NCBI GenBank assembly: GCA_030832085.1
Contig: JAURJU010000077.1
Location: forward strand, 1-64,000
Length of the DNA stretch: 64,000 bases
Source: Chitinophagales bacterium
GTDB lineage: Bacteria; Bacteroidota; Bacteroidia; Chitinophagales; Chitinophagaceae
Direction: 5' to 3'
Of the stretch, positions 28,459-35,790 are shown one piece after another. The notes beneath the pieces are model-generated. The model ran no database searches. It was not told where the DNA came from and was given only the letters and a program-made list of their open reading frames with translations. Each line of letters opens with the position of its first letter. Within the stretch, counting starts at the first letter, position 1. The position numbers and the translations under genes were made by a program.

Positions 28459-29577
28459 ATGACCATTCTTTTCATCACATCTCTTGCACTGCTCTTGCCT
28501 TACCGTTTCATTATCCGCCGTGCAAACAGGCAGTTGATGTTGCTGAAAAAGTTTGTGCCAAGAGAAATTACAAAGACGAAAGCCAGCATCATCATTGCAG
28601 CAAGAAACGAGGAACTGAACATAGGGAATTGCCTGGAGTCCTTGCTGAAACAGGATTTCCCAAGAGATCAAGTGGAAATCATTGTGGTGGATGACCAGTC
28701 GGTTGACGAAACTGTGGGTGTGGTAAAAACTTATGCCGAAAAGGGCATACGACTGATCTGCCTGGGCACGGGCGATGCAGCTGGGAAAAAAGCCGCCATT
28801 GCAAGGGGCATTGCCATGGCATCACACGACACCATCATCACAACGGATGCAGATTGCAGTTTTCCACCAACATGGCTCAACACCATGCTGTCTTTCAAGG
28901 AAGAGATGGACGCAGTATTTGTGGCAGGTCCCGTGCAATTCAGGAAGGAAAAAACAATGCTCGACCGTTTTCAGTCTCTTGATTTCATGGCCCTGCAGGG
29001 AATCACCGCTGCAGCAGTCAGCAACAAGCAATTGAACATGTGCAATGGAGCCAACCTGCTGTATACCAAAGAAGCATTTTTAGCAGTCAATGGATTTGAG
29101 GGAATAGATCATGTTGCGTCGGGTGACGACATGCTGCTGATGGAAAAGATAGACAAGGCGCTTCCGGGCGGCGTCGCCTACTGTTTTTCAAATGGTGCAA
29201 TTGTGGTTACCGAACCTGCAGTTTCTTGGAATGCATTCATCCAGCAAAGGATTCGCTGGTCGAGCAAAGCGAAAAACTATAAAGGCTTTTTTATCAAAGC
29301 AACCCTACTGCTGGTTTATCTTGTAAATGCTGCCTCGGTGTGTTTTTTGTTGGCTGGTGCATTTGATGCGCAGTTGCTGCAGTATTGGCTCTTGCTCACC
29401 ACCATGAAAACAATTGTGGAGTTGCCCTTCATGATCCGCATTGCAGCCTTTTTCGGTAAATCATCTTTGATTCCCTGGTTCATTCCATTCCAGCCGATTC
29501 ATTCCATCTACACCGTCTTGGCTGGAACATTTGGGTTGTTCTCCAAGTACAACTGGAAAGGCAGAAAGGTGGGCTGA
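28459..29577 (+). CDS. Glycosyltransferase family 2, membrane-linked
   Basis: A 372-residue processive-type GT2. ASIIIAARNEELNIGNCLESLLKQD is the first strand/helix, EIIVVDDQSVDET the nucleotide site, TTDADCSFPP the DxD, and ASGDDMLLMEKI with IQQRIRWSSKAKNYKGF gives the catalytic Asp and the QxxRW motif of chitin/hyaluronan/cellulose-type synthases. One N-terminal helix and two or three C-terminal helices anchor it in the inner membrane. The product cannot be told. The ATG at 28459 is used; four residues more would need a TTG. It stands alone. Confidence 0.9.
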   Translation: MTILFITSLALLLPYRFIIRRANRQLMLLKKFVPREITKTKASIIIAARNEELNIGNCLESLLKQDFPRDQVEIIVVDDQSVDETVGVVKTYAEKGIRLICLGTGDAAGKKAAIARGIAMASHDTIITTDADCSFPPTWLNTMLSFKEEMDAVFVAGPVQFRKEKTMLDRFQSLDFMALQGITAAAVSNKQLNMCNGANLLYTKEAFLAVNGFEGIDHVASGDDMLLMEKIDKALPGGVAYCFSNGAIVVTEPAVSWNAFIQQRIRWSSKAKNYKGFFIKATLLLVYLVNAASVCFLLAGAFDAQLLQYWLLLTTMKTIVELPFMIRIAAFFGKSSLIPWFIPFQPIHSIYTVLAGTFGLFSKYNWKGRKVG

Positions 29578-29592
29578 TGATCACTCACTTCA

Positions 29593-30060
29593 TCAGCCGG
29601 CAACAGGAACGTGGCGGTTGAAACTTTCGTCAAGGGAGATGAAGGTTTCTGTACGCTCGATGCCCTTGATTTTCTGAAGTTGATCATGCAATACAAAGCG
29701 CAACTGGGTAATGTCTTTTGCAACAACTTCCAGGAACATGCTGTAGTTTCCTGTTGTATAATTCAAGCGCACGATTTCAGGGATTTTTTTCAGGTCTTCT
29801 GCCACCTGATCATAAAGCGAACTTTTTTCAAGAAAGATTCCAACAAATGCTGTAATATCGTAGCCCAAAAGTTTAAGGTCTACATTCAGCCTGGTTCCTT
29901 TTACGATGCCTATCTCTTGCAGTTTCTTGATCCGCACATGGATTGTTCCACCTGAAACAAAAAGCTGCTTGCCAAGATCGGCATAAGAAATTCCAGCATC
30001 TCCCATCATGATCTGAATGATCTGGAGATCGAGTTTGTCAAGATTCAATTTTGAGGCCAT
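29593..30060 (-). CDS. Lrp/AsnC family transcriptional regulator
   Basis: A 155-residue regulator. The N-terminal helix-turn-helix is LDLQIIQIMMGDAGISYADLGKQLFVSGGTIHVRIKKLQEIGIVKG. The C-terminal RAM/AsnC ligand domain spans about 65-150 (DITAFVGIFLEKSS, VRLNYTTGNYSMFLEVVAKD). It forms octamers and responds to amino acids in the family. A TATATTTG box lies 25 bp upstream with TTG 22 bp further. It is divergent from the tRNA-like RNA gene and convergent with a GT2 gene. The target genes are unknown. Confidence 0.94.
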   Translation of the reverse strand: MASKLNLDKLDLQIIQIMMGDAGISYADLGKQLFVSGGTIHVRIKKLQEIGIVKGTRLNVDLKLLGYDITAFVGIFLEKSSLYDQVAEDLKKIPEIVRLNYTTGNYSMFLEVVAKDITQLRFVLHDQLQKIKGIERTETFISLDESFNRHVPVAG

Positions 30061-30085
30061 ATAGGGATGTGTTTTTAATATTTTT

Positions 30086-30118
30086 CAAATATAAATACTA
30101 ATTCTTAAATATTGTCAA
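30086..30118 (-). promoter_or_regulatory. Promoter of the Lrp/AsnC gene
   Basis: The minus strand shows TTGAC, 22 bp, then TATATTTG (perfect -7 box at 30086-30093). The spacing is slightly above the consensus. Confidence 0.5.
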
Positions 30119-30167
30119 TAAATTAAAAATATTTGTTGAATTATTATCAATAAAATGTCAATTGCCT

Positions 30168-30175
30168 TAATTTTG
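30168..30175 (+). promoter_or_regulatory. -7 box for the tRNA-like RNA
   Basis: TAATTTTG on the plus strand (TANNTTTG) lies 17 bp before the acceptor stem of the RNA. No good TTTG at -33 distance is seen, so this is a moderate call. Confidence 0.4.
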
Positions 30176-30192
30176 TATCAGTTCTTTATCAA

Positions 30193-30357
30193 TGTGGGGT
30201 GATGAAATTTTGGCAGACATGCCCTCTTGTCTCGAGGGTGGGGATAACAGGATAAACGTAGTGTAGAGCCGTCTCGCAACAGGCGACCAGGGTCGACCAC
30301 TGAACTTTGCGCTACAGCTAACTGCCTCGTGGAGGTTCGATCCCTCCCCCTACAGCA
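30193..30357 (+). ncRNA. tRNA-like RNA with about 92-nt insertion before the T-arm
   Basis: A structured RNA. The acceptor stem TGTGGGG (30193-30199) pairs with CCCTACA (30348-30354) over 7 bp with one G-U. The D-arm is ATG/CAT around a Leu/Ser-type loop ending TTGGCAGA. An anticodon-like hairpin CCCTC / GAGGG (30222-30238) has a 7-nt loop TTGTCTC, whose central triplet is GTC. The T-arm is perfect: GGAGG, loop TTCGATC, CCTCC (30331-30347). Between the hairpin and the T-arm are 92 nt that can fold on themselves, e.g. TGTAGAGC with GCGCTACA and TCGC with GCGA. The 3' end reads GCA, not CCA. A hairpin terminator follows 11 bp later. An ordinary tRNA variable arm is far shorter; it could be an unusual class II tRNA, a tmRNA-like RNA or a decayed tRNA with insertion. 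Confidence 0.65.
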
Positions 30358-30365
30358 TTATTAAG

Positions 30366-30404
30366 TCCCTATTTAATTGTAAATCAATTGAATAGGGATT
30401 TTTT
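30366..30404 (+). terminator. Terminator of the tRNA-like RNA
   Basis: A 14-bp stem (TCCCTATTTAATTG with CAATTGAATAGGGA, one T-G pair) with a TAAAT loop, followed by six T. It shows the upstream RNA is an independent transcript. The further stretch to the Fic gene stop (30405-30501) has an inverted repeat AGGGG...CCCCT at 30414-30443 enclosing TGTCTCGAA, whose TGTCTCGA also occurs in the anticodon-like loop of the RNA. Confidence 0.85.
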
Positions 30405-30501
30405 ATTTCAAATAGGGGAACTTACAGGGTGTCTCGAACCCCTAATAACTAGACAAACCTTCGATATTGATTATACTGTTTTGAGATTATTTTTCTACTG
30501 C

Positions 30502-31614
30502 TCACAACAATGATAATACCAATACATAACTTGTATTCTTTCCAAGACCCTCTTCCTTTGTTAACACACCTTTTTCCATCAGATCAGTAACATCTCTCAA
30601 TGCCGTGTCTCTGGAACACTTGGTGATTTTTGCATATTTGGTGGTTGTCAGTTTTCCCTCAAAACCATCCAACAACTTGTTGACGATGGCATGCTGACGA
30701 TTGTTCAAATGAACAGCAACATTCGTCTTCCAAAATTCAGCCTTTTGTAAAATTTTTGAAAGGGATGCCTCGGTTGATGCATACGTCCGCTCTAAACAAC
30801 CGAAATACCATTGAATCCAGATGGTTATGTCTGTGGATCCACGTTGCGTTTGCTCAAGAATGAAATAATAATCATTGCGTTCTTTCCTTATTTGAGCACT
30901 CATGCTGTAAAAACGATATGAAGTTTCATCGGCCCGGGCCAATTGCATGTCTGTTATAGCTCTTGCCATTCTCCCATTCCCATCCTCAAATGGATGAATT
31001 GTAACAAACCACAAATGTGCAATGGCGGCTTTCATGAGTGCATCCAACTCCTTCGCGTTGAACCAGTCAATGAAGATATCCATCTCTTTTTCAATACGCA
31101 TTGAAGAAGGGGCTTCAAAATGCACCTTTTCCTTGCCCATCGCACCTGAAACAACCTGCATCGGATCATCCTCGTTGTTTGTTCTCCATTGGGCCACTTC
31201 TATTTTTGACATCCCGCTATAACCCGTTGGAAACAAGGCCGCATGCCAACCATACAACCGCTCTTTGGTCAAAGCCGACGCATGGTTTTGTGTAGCATCT
31301 ATCATCATTTCAACCACCCCGTCCACATGTCTGTCGGATGGAACCAGGCCTGAAATCTCCAACCCGAGTTTCCTGGCTACAGATGACCGTACCTCATGAA
31401 AATCCAATATTTCACCCTCGATTTCACTTGACTTTATCACATCTTGGGTAATTGTTTCAAGGTTGGCTTCAATTTTTAGATCAAAACCCAATGCCTCCAT
31501 TTTGCCCAATAACCTGCCTTGTTGCATCCGCAACTTCACCAACAATGGATGCAATGTATCCTCCTGCCAAGTAAAGTTTGGCCAATCGGACAGTTGATGG
31601 ATGAATCTGCTCAT
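30502..31614 (-). CDS. Fic family protein with N-terminal inhibitory motif and C-terminal wHTH
   Basis: A 370-residue Fic protein. The N-terminal 100 residues are a DUF4172-like helical domain containing SSEIEGE (near residue 72), which fits the (S/T)xxxE(G/N) inhibitory-helix motif of class II Fic enzymes. The Fic core motif is HPFEDGNGRMARAI, with all catalytic residues (His, Asp or Glu, GNGR). A winged-helix domain lies at about 310-370 (KLTTTKYAKITKCSRDTALRDVTDLMEKGVL). By family it would transfer AMP to a protein hydroxyl. No small antitoxin is next to it. Inverted repeats directly upstream suggest self-regulation through the wHTH. The start is the ATG at 31614. Confidence 0.92.
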   Translation of the reverse strand: MSRFIHQLSDWPNFTWQEDTLHPLLVKLRMQQGRLLGKMEALGFDLKIEANLETITQDVIKSSEIEGEILDFHEVRSSVARKLGLEISGLVPSDRHVDGVVEMMIDATQNHASALTKERLYGWHAALFPTGYSGMSKIEVAQWRTNNEDDPMQVVSGAMGKEKVHFEAPSSMRIEKEMDIFIDWFNAKELDALMKAAIAHLWFVTIHPFEDGNGRMARAITDMQLARADETSYRFYSMSAQIRKERNDYYFILEQTQRGSTDITIWIQWYFGCLERTYASTEASLSKILQKAEFWKTNVAVHLNNRQHAIVNKLLDGFEGKLTTTKYAKITKCSRDTALRDVTDLMEKGVLTKEEGLGKNTSYVLVLSLL

Positions 31615-31624
31615 TTGATCTAAA

Positions 31625-31687
31625 TAAGGCGAATTTACCTATAATTTGCCTTAAAAGCAATTATTCGCCTTATTTTTTAAGGCGAAT
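31625..31687 (-). promoter_or_regulatory. Four operator-like half-sites upstream of the Fic gene
   Basis: Two inverted repeats built on the same 10-mer: TAAGGCGAAT (31625-31634) with ATTTGCCTTA (31644-31653, one mismatch), and ATTCGCCTTA (31663-31672) with a perfect TAAGGCGAAT (31678-31687) across five T. They start 11 bp before the Fic start codon. The Fic protein carries its own winged helix, so it is the obvious candidate to bind here. Confidence 0.7.
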
Positions 31688-31932
31688 ATTGGTTTTTTGG
31701 GCTTAAAACAGCAAAGCCTAACACATCCATAGGCAATGATCCTCTTTTAATATAAACAGCATATTGTATCAAGGGATTCTATACAGTTTCGTCTTTCCCA
31801 TCCCTAAGTCGATATAACAATGATTTGTCTCAACCCAGTCAAATCCCTGCTTCAAATTGTTTGAAATATCCAGAGCAAGTCAAAATCTTGTATCAAATCC
31901 CACCAATGAACATGAAAACACCATTAATCCAT
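31688..31932. other. Spacer between the Fic gene and the injection-system operon
   Basis: About 245 bp of A+T-rich DNA. No gene, RNA or hairpin terminator can be supported in it. Open frames reaching in from 31857 lack similarity to anything and overlap the first operon gene in another frame. Confidence 0.6.
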
Positions 31933-31940
31933 TATATTTG
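31933..31940 (+). promoter_or_regulatory. -7 box for the contractile injection operon
   Basis: TATATTTG (perfect TANNTTTG) 19 bp before the first ATG of the operon, predicting a leader of about 13 nt. No TTTG is seen at the expected -33 position, so an alternative sigma factor or an activator may be needed. Confidence 0.5.
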
Positions 31941-31959
31941 AAGCATATACTTTCGGGCC

Positions 31960-32184
31960 ATGTCAAAATTTTTAGCCGAGTTAAAATGGTTTTTTGGTGC
32001 GCTTTTGGCAGCTTGTATGTTATCTTTTTTGTTTCTGTTGATGGCTAAAATCAGCTTTCAACATGAAGATCCTCCGCCTTTTTTTACGCTGAGAAAATAT
32101 TTGGTCGGGATTGCAGTGATGCTCTGTGCGGTATATTCCACCCGATGGATGTTAGGGGCCATAAAACAGGCATTGTTGGGTTAG
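31960..32184 (+). CDS. Small two-helix membrane protein heading the eCIS operon
   Basis: A 74-residue protein with two predicted helices (about residues 9-30 and 47-66), a short loop FQHEDPPPFFTLRKY, and few charges. It is the first gene of the injection-system operon, 15 bp before the DUF4255 gene. It has no named domain. A membrane protein at the head of an eCIS operon is not part of the textbook particle; it could anchor the particle, act as a holin-like release protein or be unrelated. The ATG at 31960 follows the predicted promoter directly. Confidence 0.72.
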   Translation: MSKFLAELKWFFGALLAACMLSFLFLLMAKISFQHEDPPPFFTLRKYLVGIAVMLCAVYSTRWMLGAIKQALLG

Positions 32185-32199
32185 TACATACCATATTCT

Positions 32200-32850
32200 A
32201 TGATCCATCAGATTGTTTCCGCCTTTGTAAGCCAGTTAAACGAGTTCATTCGCAATGAACTGGGATTGGCTGACGATATTGTAATCGCCTCCAATTTAAT
32301 GGACATTAAAGGCGGGGCACTGATGCAGATTGACAACAAGGTCTGTGTCTTTGTGCAGAACATTGAGGAGGAAAAACTTTTAAAGAATACCAGCTTCCAT
32401 TCAAACAATGGCATGGCTTCTCAAATGTTCATCAACATTTATGTGGTTTTTGCAGCAAACTTTCCAGAGCCCAATTATCAAGAAGCCCTCCGTTATGTTT
32501 CATTGGTCATTGAGTTTTTTCAGGGTAAGCCATTGTTCGACAGGTCAAATACCCCGGAGTTGCCAACTTCGGTGGACAAGGTTGCCGTTGAATTTTTCAA
32601 TCAATCGATCCAGGACCTCAACAACTTGTGGAGTTTGATCGGAGCCAAATATGTGCCGTCAGTGGTGTACAAGGTGAAGACCTTGCCATTCCATCAGCAG
32701 ATGATCAAGCAGGATGTTGGTCAGATCCTGTCCGGACAAGACCTGGATGCGGCAAGAAAGAATTTGTTGCGAAGATTGGCTGCAGATGGGCTGTCTGAAG
32801 CCTTGGCGTTAGGAGAGAAACAAGCCAAAACAGATGAAACAAGAAATTAG
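32200..32850 (+). CDS. DUF4255 protein, tail terminator/cap of the eCIS (Afp16/Pvc16-like)
   Basis: A 216-residue protein of the DUF4255 family, known in Afp and PVC particles as the terminator at the end of tube and sheath. It opens MIHQIVSAFVSQLNEFIRNELGL. The conserved block NIYVVFAANFPEPNYQEALRYVSLVIEFFQGKPLFD follows near residues 85-120, and EFFNQSIQDLNNLWSLIGAKYVPSVVYKV near 135-165, both hallmarks of the family. In canonical loci this gene comes last; here it precedes the sheath. It would limit the length of the growing sheath and tube. Confidence 0.9.
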   Translation: MIHQIVSAFVSQLNEFIRNELGLADDIVIASNLMDIKGGALMQIDNKVCVFVQNIEEEKLLKNTSFHSNNGMASQMFINIYVVFAANFPEPNYQEALRYVSLVIEFFQGKPLFDRSNTPELPTSVDKVAVEFFNQSIQDLNNLWSLIGAKYVPSVVYKVKTLPFHQQMIKQDVGQILSGQDLDAARKNLLRRLAADGLSEALALGEKQAKTDETRN

Positions 32851-33692
32851 TGGGGCAAGAAAAGCAAATATCCAAATCATCCACGCAATTCGGACTGTCG
32901 GTTCGTTTTTTTGTTCTGCACGACTACTATGTCAACGGAATTTGTCCTGATTTTGGTTTTCAACCCACCACCGAAACCTTGCTTAAACTTCGGAACAACC
33001 GGCTTAAGTTCAGGGCGCTGAACAATGGGCTGGAATTGGCCTTGGACATGTACCATGATTTCTCGCATCCGATTTTTCAGCAGGAGCAGACATTTACCTT
33101 CATCTTCAGGAATACGAATCCTCAATTTCTTCAGTTCACGGAAATGCCTTTTCAATCTTCTGGCTTGCTGCTGTTTGATACGGCAAATGCCCGGGGGGAA
33201 TGCTTGCATGAGGAAAATTTCGTTGGCCCTCAGTATTTTCTGGAAACAGATAAAGATGGGATACACGGCGTCCTGCATTTGAGGCATCAACGCAGTAAAC
33301 CATTGTGGGGTGAAGGTGCCAAGCCTTACCAATATTATATTCGTTTCCCCGCCAGGAAAGTTCGGATTCGGTACATTTTTTATGGCATAACGGATTTGGC
33401 AAAGATTTTTTCAAAATATACTATTGAAAAAATTGATAATTCGCATCAAATCTTTACATTTAGCTCTGCTAAGATGATCGAACTAAAAAATGGAGAACCT
33501 GCCTTTGAGTGCACCTCAGAACAGGAAATTTTCATGAAAAACCTCTGGGATACCCCGTTGATGGTGAAACGTGAGAAAGGCGACGGCGCTCCATTTGATT
33601 ATCGAAAAACATTGCCTCATCCTAAACCAGATGGGGTGAAACACGACAAAACCATAAATGGCTTTGTCACAGAAGTATTCGTAAAACTATAA
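32850..33692 (+). CDS. Unknown beta-rich eCIS protein, cap or cap-adaptor candidate
   Basis: A 280-residue protein with a GTG start overlapping the previous TAG by one base, so it is tightly coupled to the DUF4255 gene. No known domain is recognised. It is rich in strands and aromatics (FGLSVRFFVLHDYYVNGICPDFGF; YQYYIRFPARKVRIRYIFYG) and has a C-terminal stretch of charged residues. There is no signal peptide or helix. Its place between the terminator and the sheath suggests a structural part at the distal end of the particle, but that is inference. It ends 10 bp before the sheath gene. Confidence 0.85.
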   Translation: MGQEKQISKSSTQFGLSVRFFVLHDYYVNGICPDFGFQPTTETLLKLRNNRLKFRALNNGLELALDMYHDFSHPIFQQEQTFTFIFRNTNPQFLQFTEMPFQSSGLLLFDTANARGECLHEENFVGPQYFLETDKDGIHGVLHLRHQRSKPLWGEGAKPYQYYIRFPARKVRIRYIFYGITDLAKIFSKYTIEKIDNSHQIFTFSSAKMIELKNGEPAFECTSEQEIFMKNLWDTPLMVKREKGDGAPFDYRKTLPHPKPDGVKHDKTINGFVTEVFVKL

Positions 33693-33702
33693 CACATAAA
33701 CA

Positions 33703-35205
33703 ATGGCAACAGTTCTAGCAACCCCAGGCGTTTATATAGAAGAAAAAAGCGCTTTCGCCTCGTCCGTAGTTTCAGTAGCAACTGCAGTTCCTGCCTTCAT
33801 TGGGTATACCCAAACGGCCAGAAGAGGAACAAAGTCAATCAAGAATGTACCTACAAGAATTTCTTCGTTCGCAGAGTTTGAAGAGTTCTTTGGCAGTGCA
33901 CCCAAGACCCAATTCACCTTGTCAGAAGATGCTGGCGCAGTGGGCTACAAGTTAGATGTCAATCCGGCATCACACTTTATTCTGCACAGCGCCATGCGTT
34001 TCTTTTTCGCCAATGGTGGCAGTGATTGCTACATTGTATCTATCGGCGATTATTCCAACGGAGTGAATGCCAAGGATTTCAATGATCTGGCAACTGAATC
34101 TGGTTTGCCAACCTTGTTAAAGGAAATGGAACCAACATTGGTGGTCATTCCTGAAGCTGTACTGTTGAGTGAGGAAGAGTGTTTTTCTCTACAGCAGGCA
34201 ATGCTTTTGCATTGTGGCTTCGAAATGAAAAATCGCTTTGCAATTCTCGATGTTTACAATGGCAACAAGGCAAGAACATTTGATGAGTCAGATTTGGCAA
34301 ATCGTTTCCGTGAAGGCATTGGATCCAATTTCCTTCAATGGGGTGCAGCTTACTACCCATTTGTAAAAACAACAATTATTGCTTCAAGCGAGGTGGATTT
34401 TACCAATATCGAAAACCGGGATGCGTTGGTAGAACTCTTGTCCAAAGACGTAAATAGCGATTTGGAAGCCAAGATCATCAACCAGGCACGTGCCGAAGCC
34501 ATTAAGGCTGAGATAGCAAAGATCAGTACAGCTTCTTCTTCAAATGATATCAGCTCATTGCAAGCTACACTGAAAACCATCAGCCCAAAACTGAATGGTA
34601 TTCTTAAGGATATGGTGGACTTCCTGAATGTATTGCCTCCAAGTGCAGGCATGGCGGGTGTTTTTACCATGGTTGATGCATCCATCAATGTGGCCAAATC
34701 TCCGGCAAATGTGAGCCTTGGTTCAGTGGTTTCCCCTGCAGTGTTGATTACCGGCGACAATCAGGAGGAGTTAAATCTTCCATTGAATGGTAAAGCAATC
34801 AATGCAATCAGAAGCTTCCCAGGCCGTGGTGTTCTTGTATGGGGAGCACGTACATTGGACGGTAACAGTCAAGATTGGAGATATGTAAGCGTTCGCCGTA
34901 CCATGACCTTCTTGGAGCAAAGTATCAAAAGTGCTGCAGAAGGCTTTGTATTTGAACCAAACAATGATACAACATGGTCTACGTTACGCGCAACTGTAAA
35001 CAACTTCCTGGTCAATCAGTGGCAATCGGGACTACTGGCAGGATTGTCACCAGAAGATGCTTTCGAGGTTAATATTGGATTAGGTGTTACCATGACTCCT
35101 AATGATATTTTGGATGGTATTTTGCGCATGTCTATAAAAGTAGCGATCACAAGACCTGCTGAATTCATCGTGATTACCTTCGAACAACAACAGCAAAAAT
35201 CCTAA
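33703..35205 (+). CDS. Contractile sheath protein (Afp2/Pvc2-like)
   Basis: A 500-residue tail sheath subunit. The N-terminus TPGVYIEEKSAFASSVVSVATAVPAFIGYTQTA is the classic sheath start, used for the linker to the next subunit. The C-terminal domain has IRSFPGRGVLVWGARTLDGNSQDWRYVSVRRTMTFLEQSI, and DGILRMSIKVAITRPAEFIVITFEQ is the C-terminal linker strand. Only one sheath gene is present, unlike the three of Afp. Contraction of this sheath drives the tube into a target. It is followed by tube protein 1 after 46 bp. Confidence 0.96.
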   Translation: MATVLATPGVYIEEKSAFASSVVSVATAVPAFIGYTQTARRGTKSIKNVPTRISSFAEFEEFFGSAPKTQFTLSEDAGAVGYKLDVNPASHFILHSAMRFFFANGGSDCYIVSIGDYSNGVNAKDFNDLATESGLPTLLKEMEPTLVVIPEAVLLSEEECFSLQQAMLLHCGFEMKNRFAILDVYNGNKARTFDESDLANRFREGIGSNFLQWGAAYYPFVKTTIIASSEVDFTNIENRDALVELLSKDVNSDLEAKIINQARAEAIKAEIAKISTASSSNDISSLQATLKTISPKLNGILKDMVDFLNVLPPSAGMAGVFTMVDASINVAKSPANVSLGSVVSPAVLITGDNQEELNLPLNGKAINAIRSFPGRGVLVWGARTLDGNSQDWRYVSVRRTMTFLEQSIKSAAEGFVFEPNNDTTWSTLRATVNNFLVNQWQSGLLAGLSPEDAFEVNIGLGVTMTPNDILDGILRMSIKVAITRPAEFIVITFEQQQQKS

Positions 35206-35251
35206 GAAAAGTATTAGAACTTATTAATTAATACCAATTAAATTATAAAAA

Positions 35252-35722
35252 ATGGCAGCTCCTACAGCCGGTGCAGGCGATAATCAAGATCAATTTTGGC
35301 CCTTACCGAAATTTTATTTTTCTGTTGATATTGGAGATCAAACAGATATTGCCTTCCAGGAAGTTTCTGGTTTGGACATTGATACGGATGTTATCGAATA
35401 CCGTCATGGCAACAGTAAGATCCACTCCACCATTAAAATGCCAGGCCTCAAGAAATATGGTGACATCACCATGAAAAAAGGTGTATTTACAAAAGACAAC
35501 AGGTTCTTTGATTGGATCAAGGAAATCAGCCTCAACACCTACAAGCGTCTTACCGTTGTGGTTCGCTTGATGGATGAGGATGGAAATGCCAAGATGACCT
35601 GGACGCTGACCAATGCTTGGCCTAAACAAGTTACTTCTACAGATATGAACTCTCAAAGCAGCGAAGCCGCGATTGAAACCATCGTATTCGTTCATGAGGG
35701 TCTTACTGTCGCTGCAGCTTAA
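35252..35722 (+). CDS. Inner tube protein 1 (gp19/Hcp-like, Afp1-like)
   Basis: A 156-residue tube protein of the T4 gp19 family. PKFYFSVDIGDQTDIAFQEVSGLDIDTDVIEYRHGN is the family opening, followed by MPGLKKYGDITMKKGVFTKDNRFFDWIKEI and the closing EAAIETIVFVHEGLTV. It would stack as hexamers to form the main tube lumen. A strong hairpin terminator lies 18 bp after the stop, so sheath and tube 1 can be made in excess over the rest of the operon, matching their high copy number in the particle. Confidence 0.95.
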   Translation: MAAPTAGAGDNQDQFWPLPKFYFSVDIGDQTDIAFQEVSGLDIDTDVIEYRHGNSKIHSTIKMPGLKKYGDITMKKGVFTKDNRFFDWIKEISLNTYKRLTVVVRLMDEDGNAKMTWTLTNAWPKQVTSTDMNSQSSEAAIETIVFVHEGLTVAAA

Positions 35723-35739
35723 TCTCATTAGAATCCCAT

Positions 35740-35774
35740 AAGGAGCACCTTTTTGTGGGTGCTCCTTTTTTTTT
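35740..35774 (+). terminator. Intra-operon hairpin terminator after tube 1
   Basis: A 10-bp stem, AAGGAGCACC with GGTGCTCCTT, around an 8-nt loop TTTTTGTG, followed by a run of T. It is a text-book intrinsic terminator, placed between tube 1 and tube 2, so it would act as an attenuator: most transcripts stop after sheath and tube 1 and few read through to baseplate genes. Confidence 0.88.
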
Positions 35775-35790
35775 GTGAAGATTACAGGGA

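Noticed and set aside
30239-30258. I-SceI-like homing endonuclease site (GGGATAACAGG) in the tRNA-like RNA
   Set aside because: Only an 11-base core agrees with the 18-bp site, no homing endonuclease gene is present, and the same core occurs by chance or in rRNA-like sequence.
30193-30357. Group I intron inside a tRNA gene
   Set aside because: The extra segment is about 92 nt, much shorter than a group I intron core, and no conserved P7/R-type sequence could be found.
31857-32048. Small gene just before the injector operon
   Set aside because: It overlaps the first membrane-protein gene in another frame, spans the predicted promoter, and shows no recognisable features.
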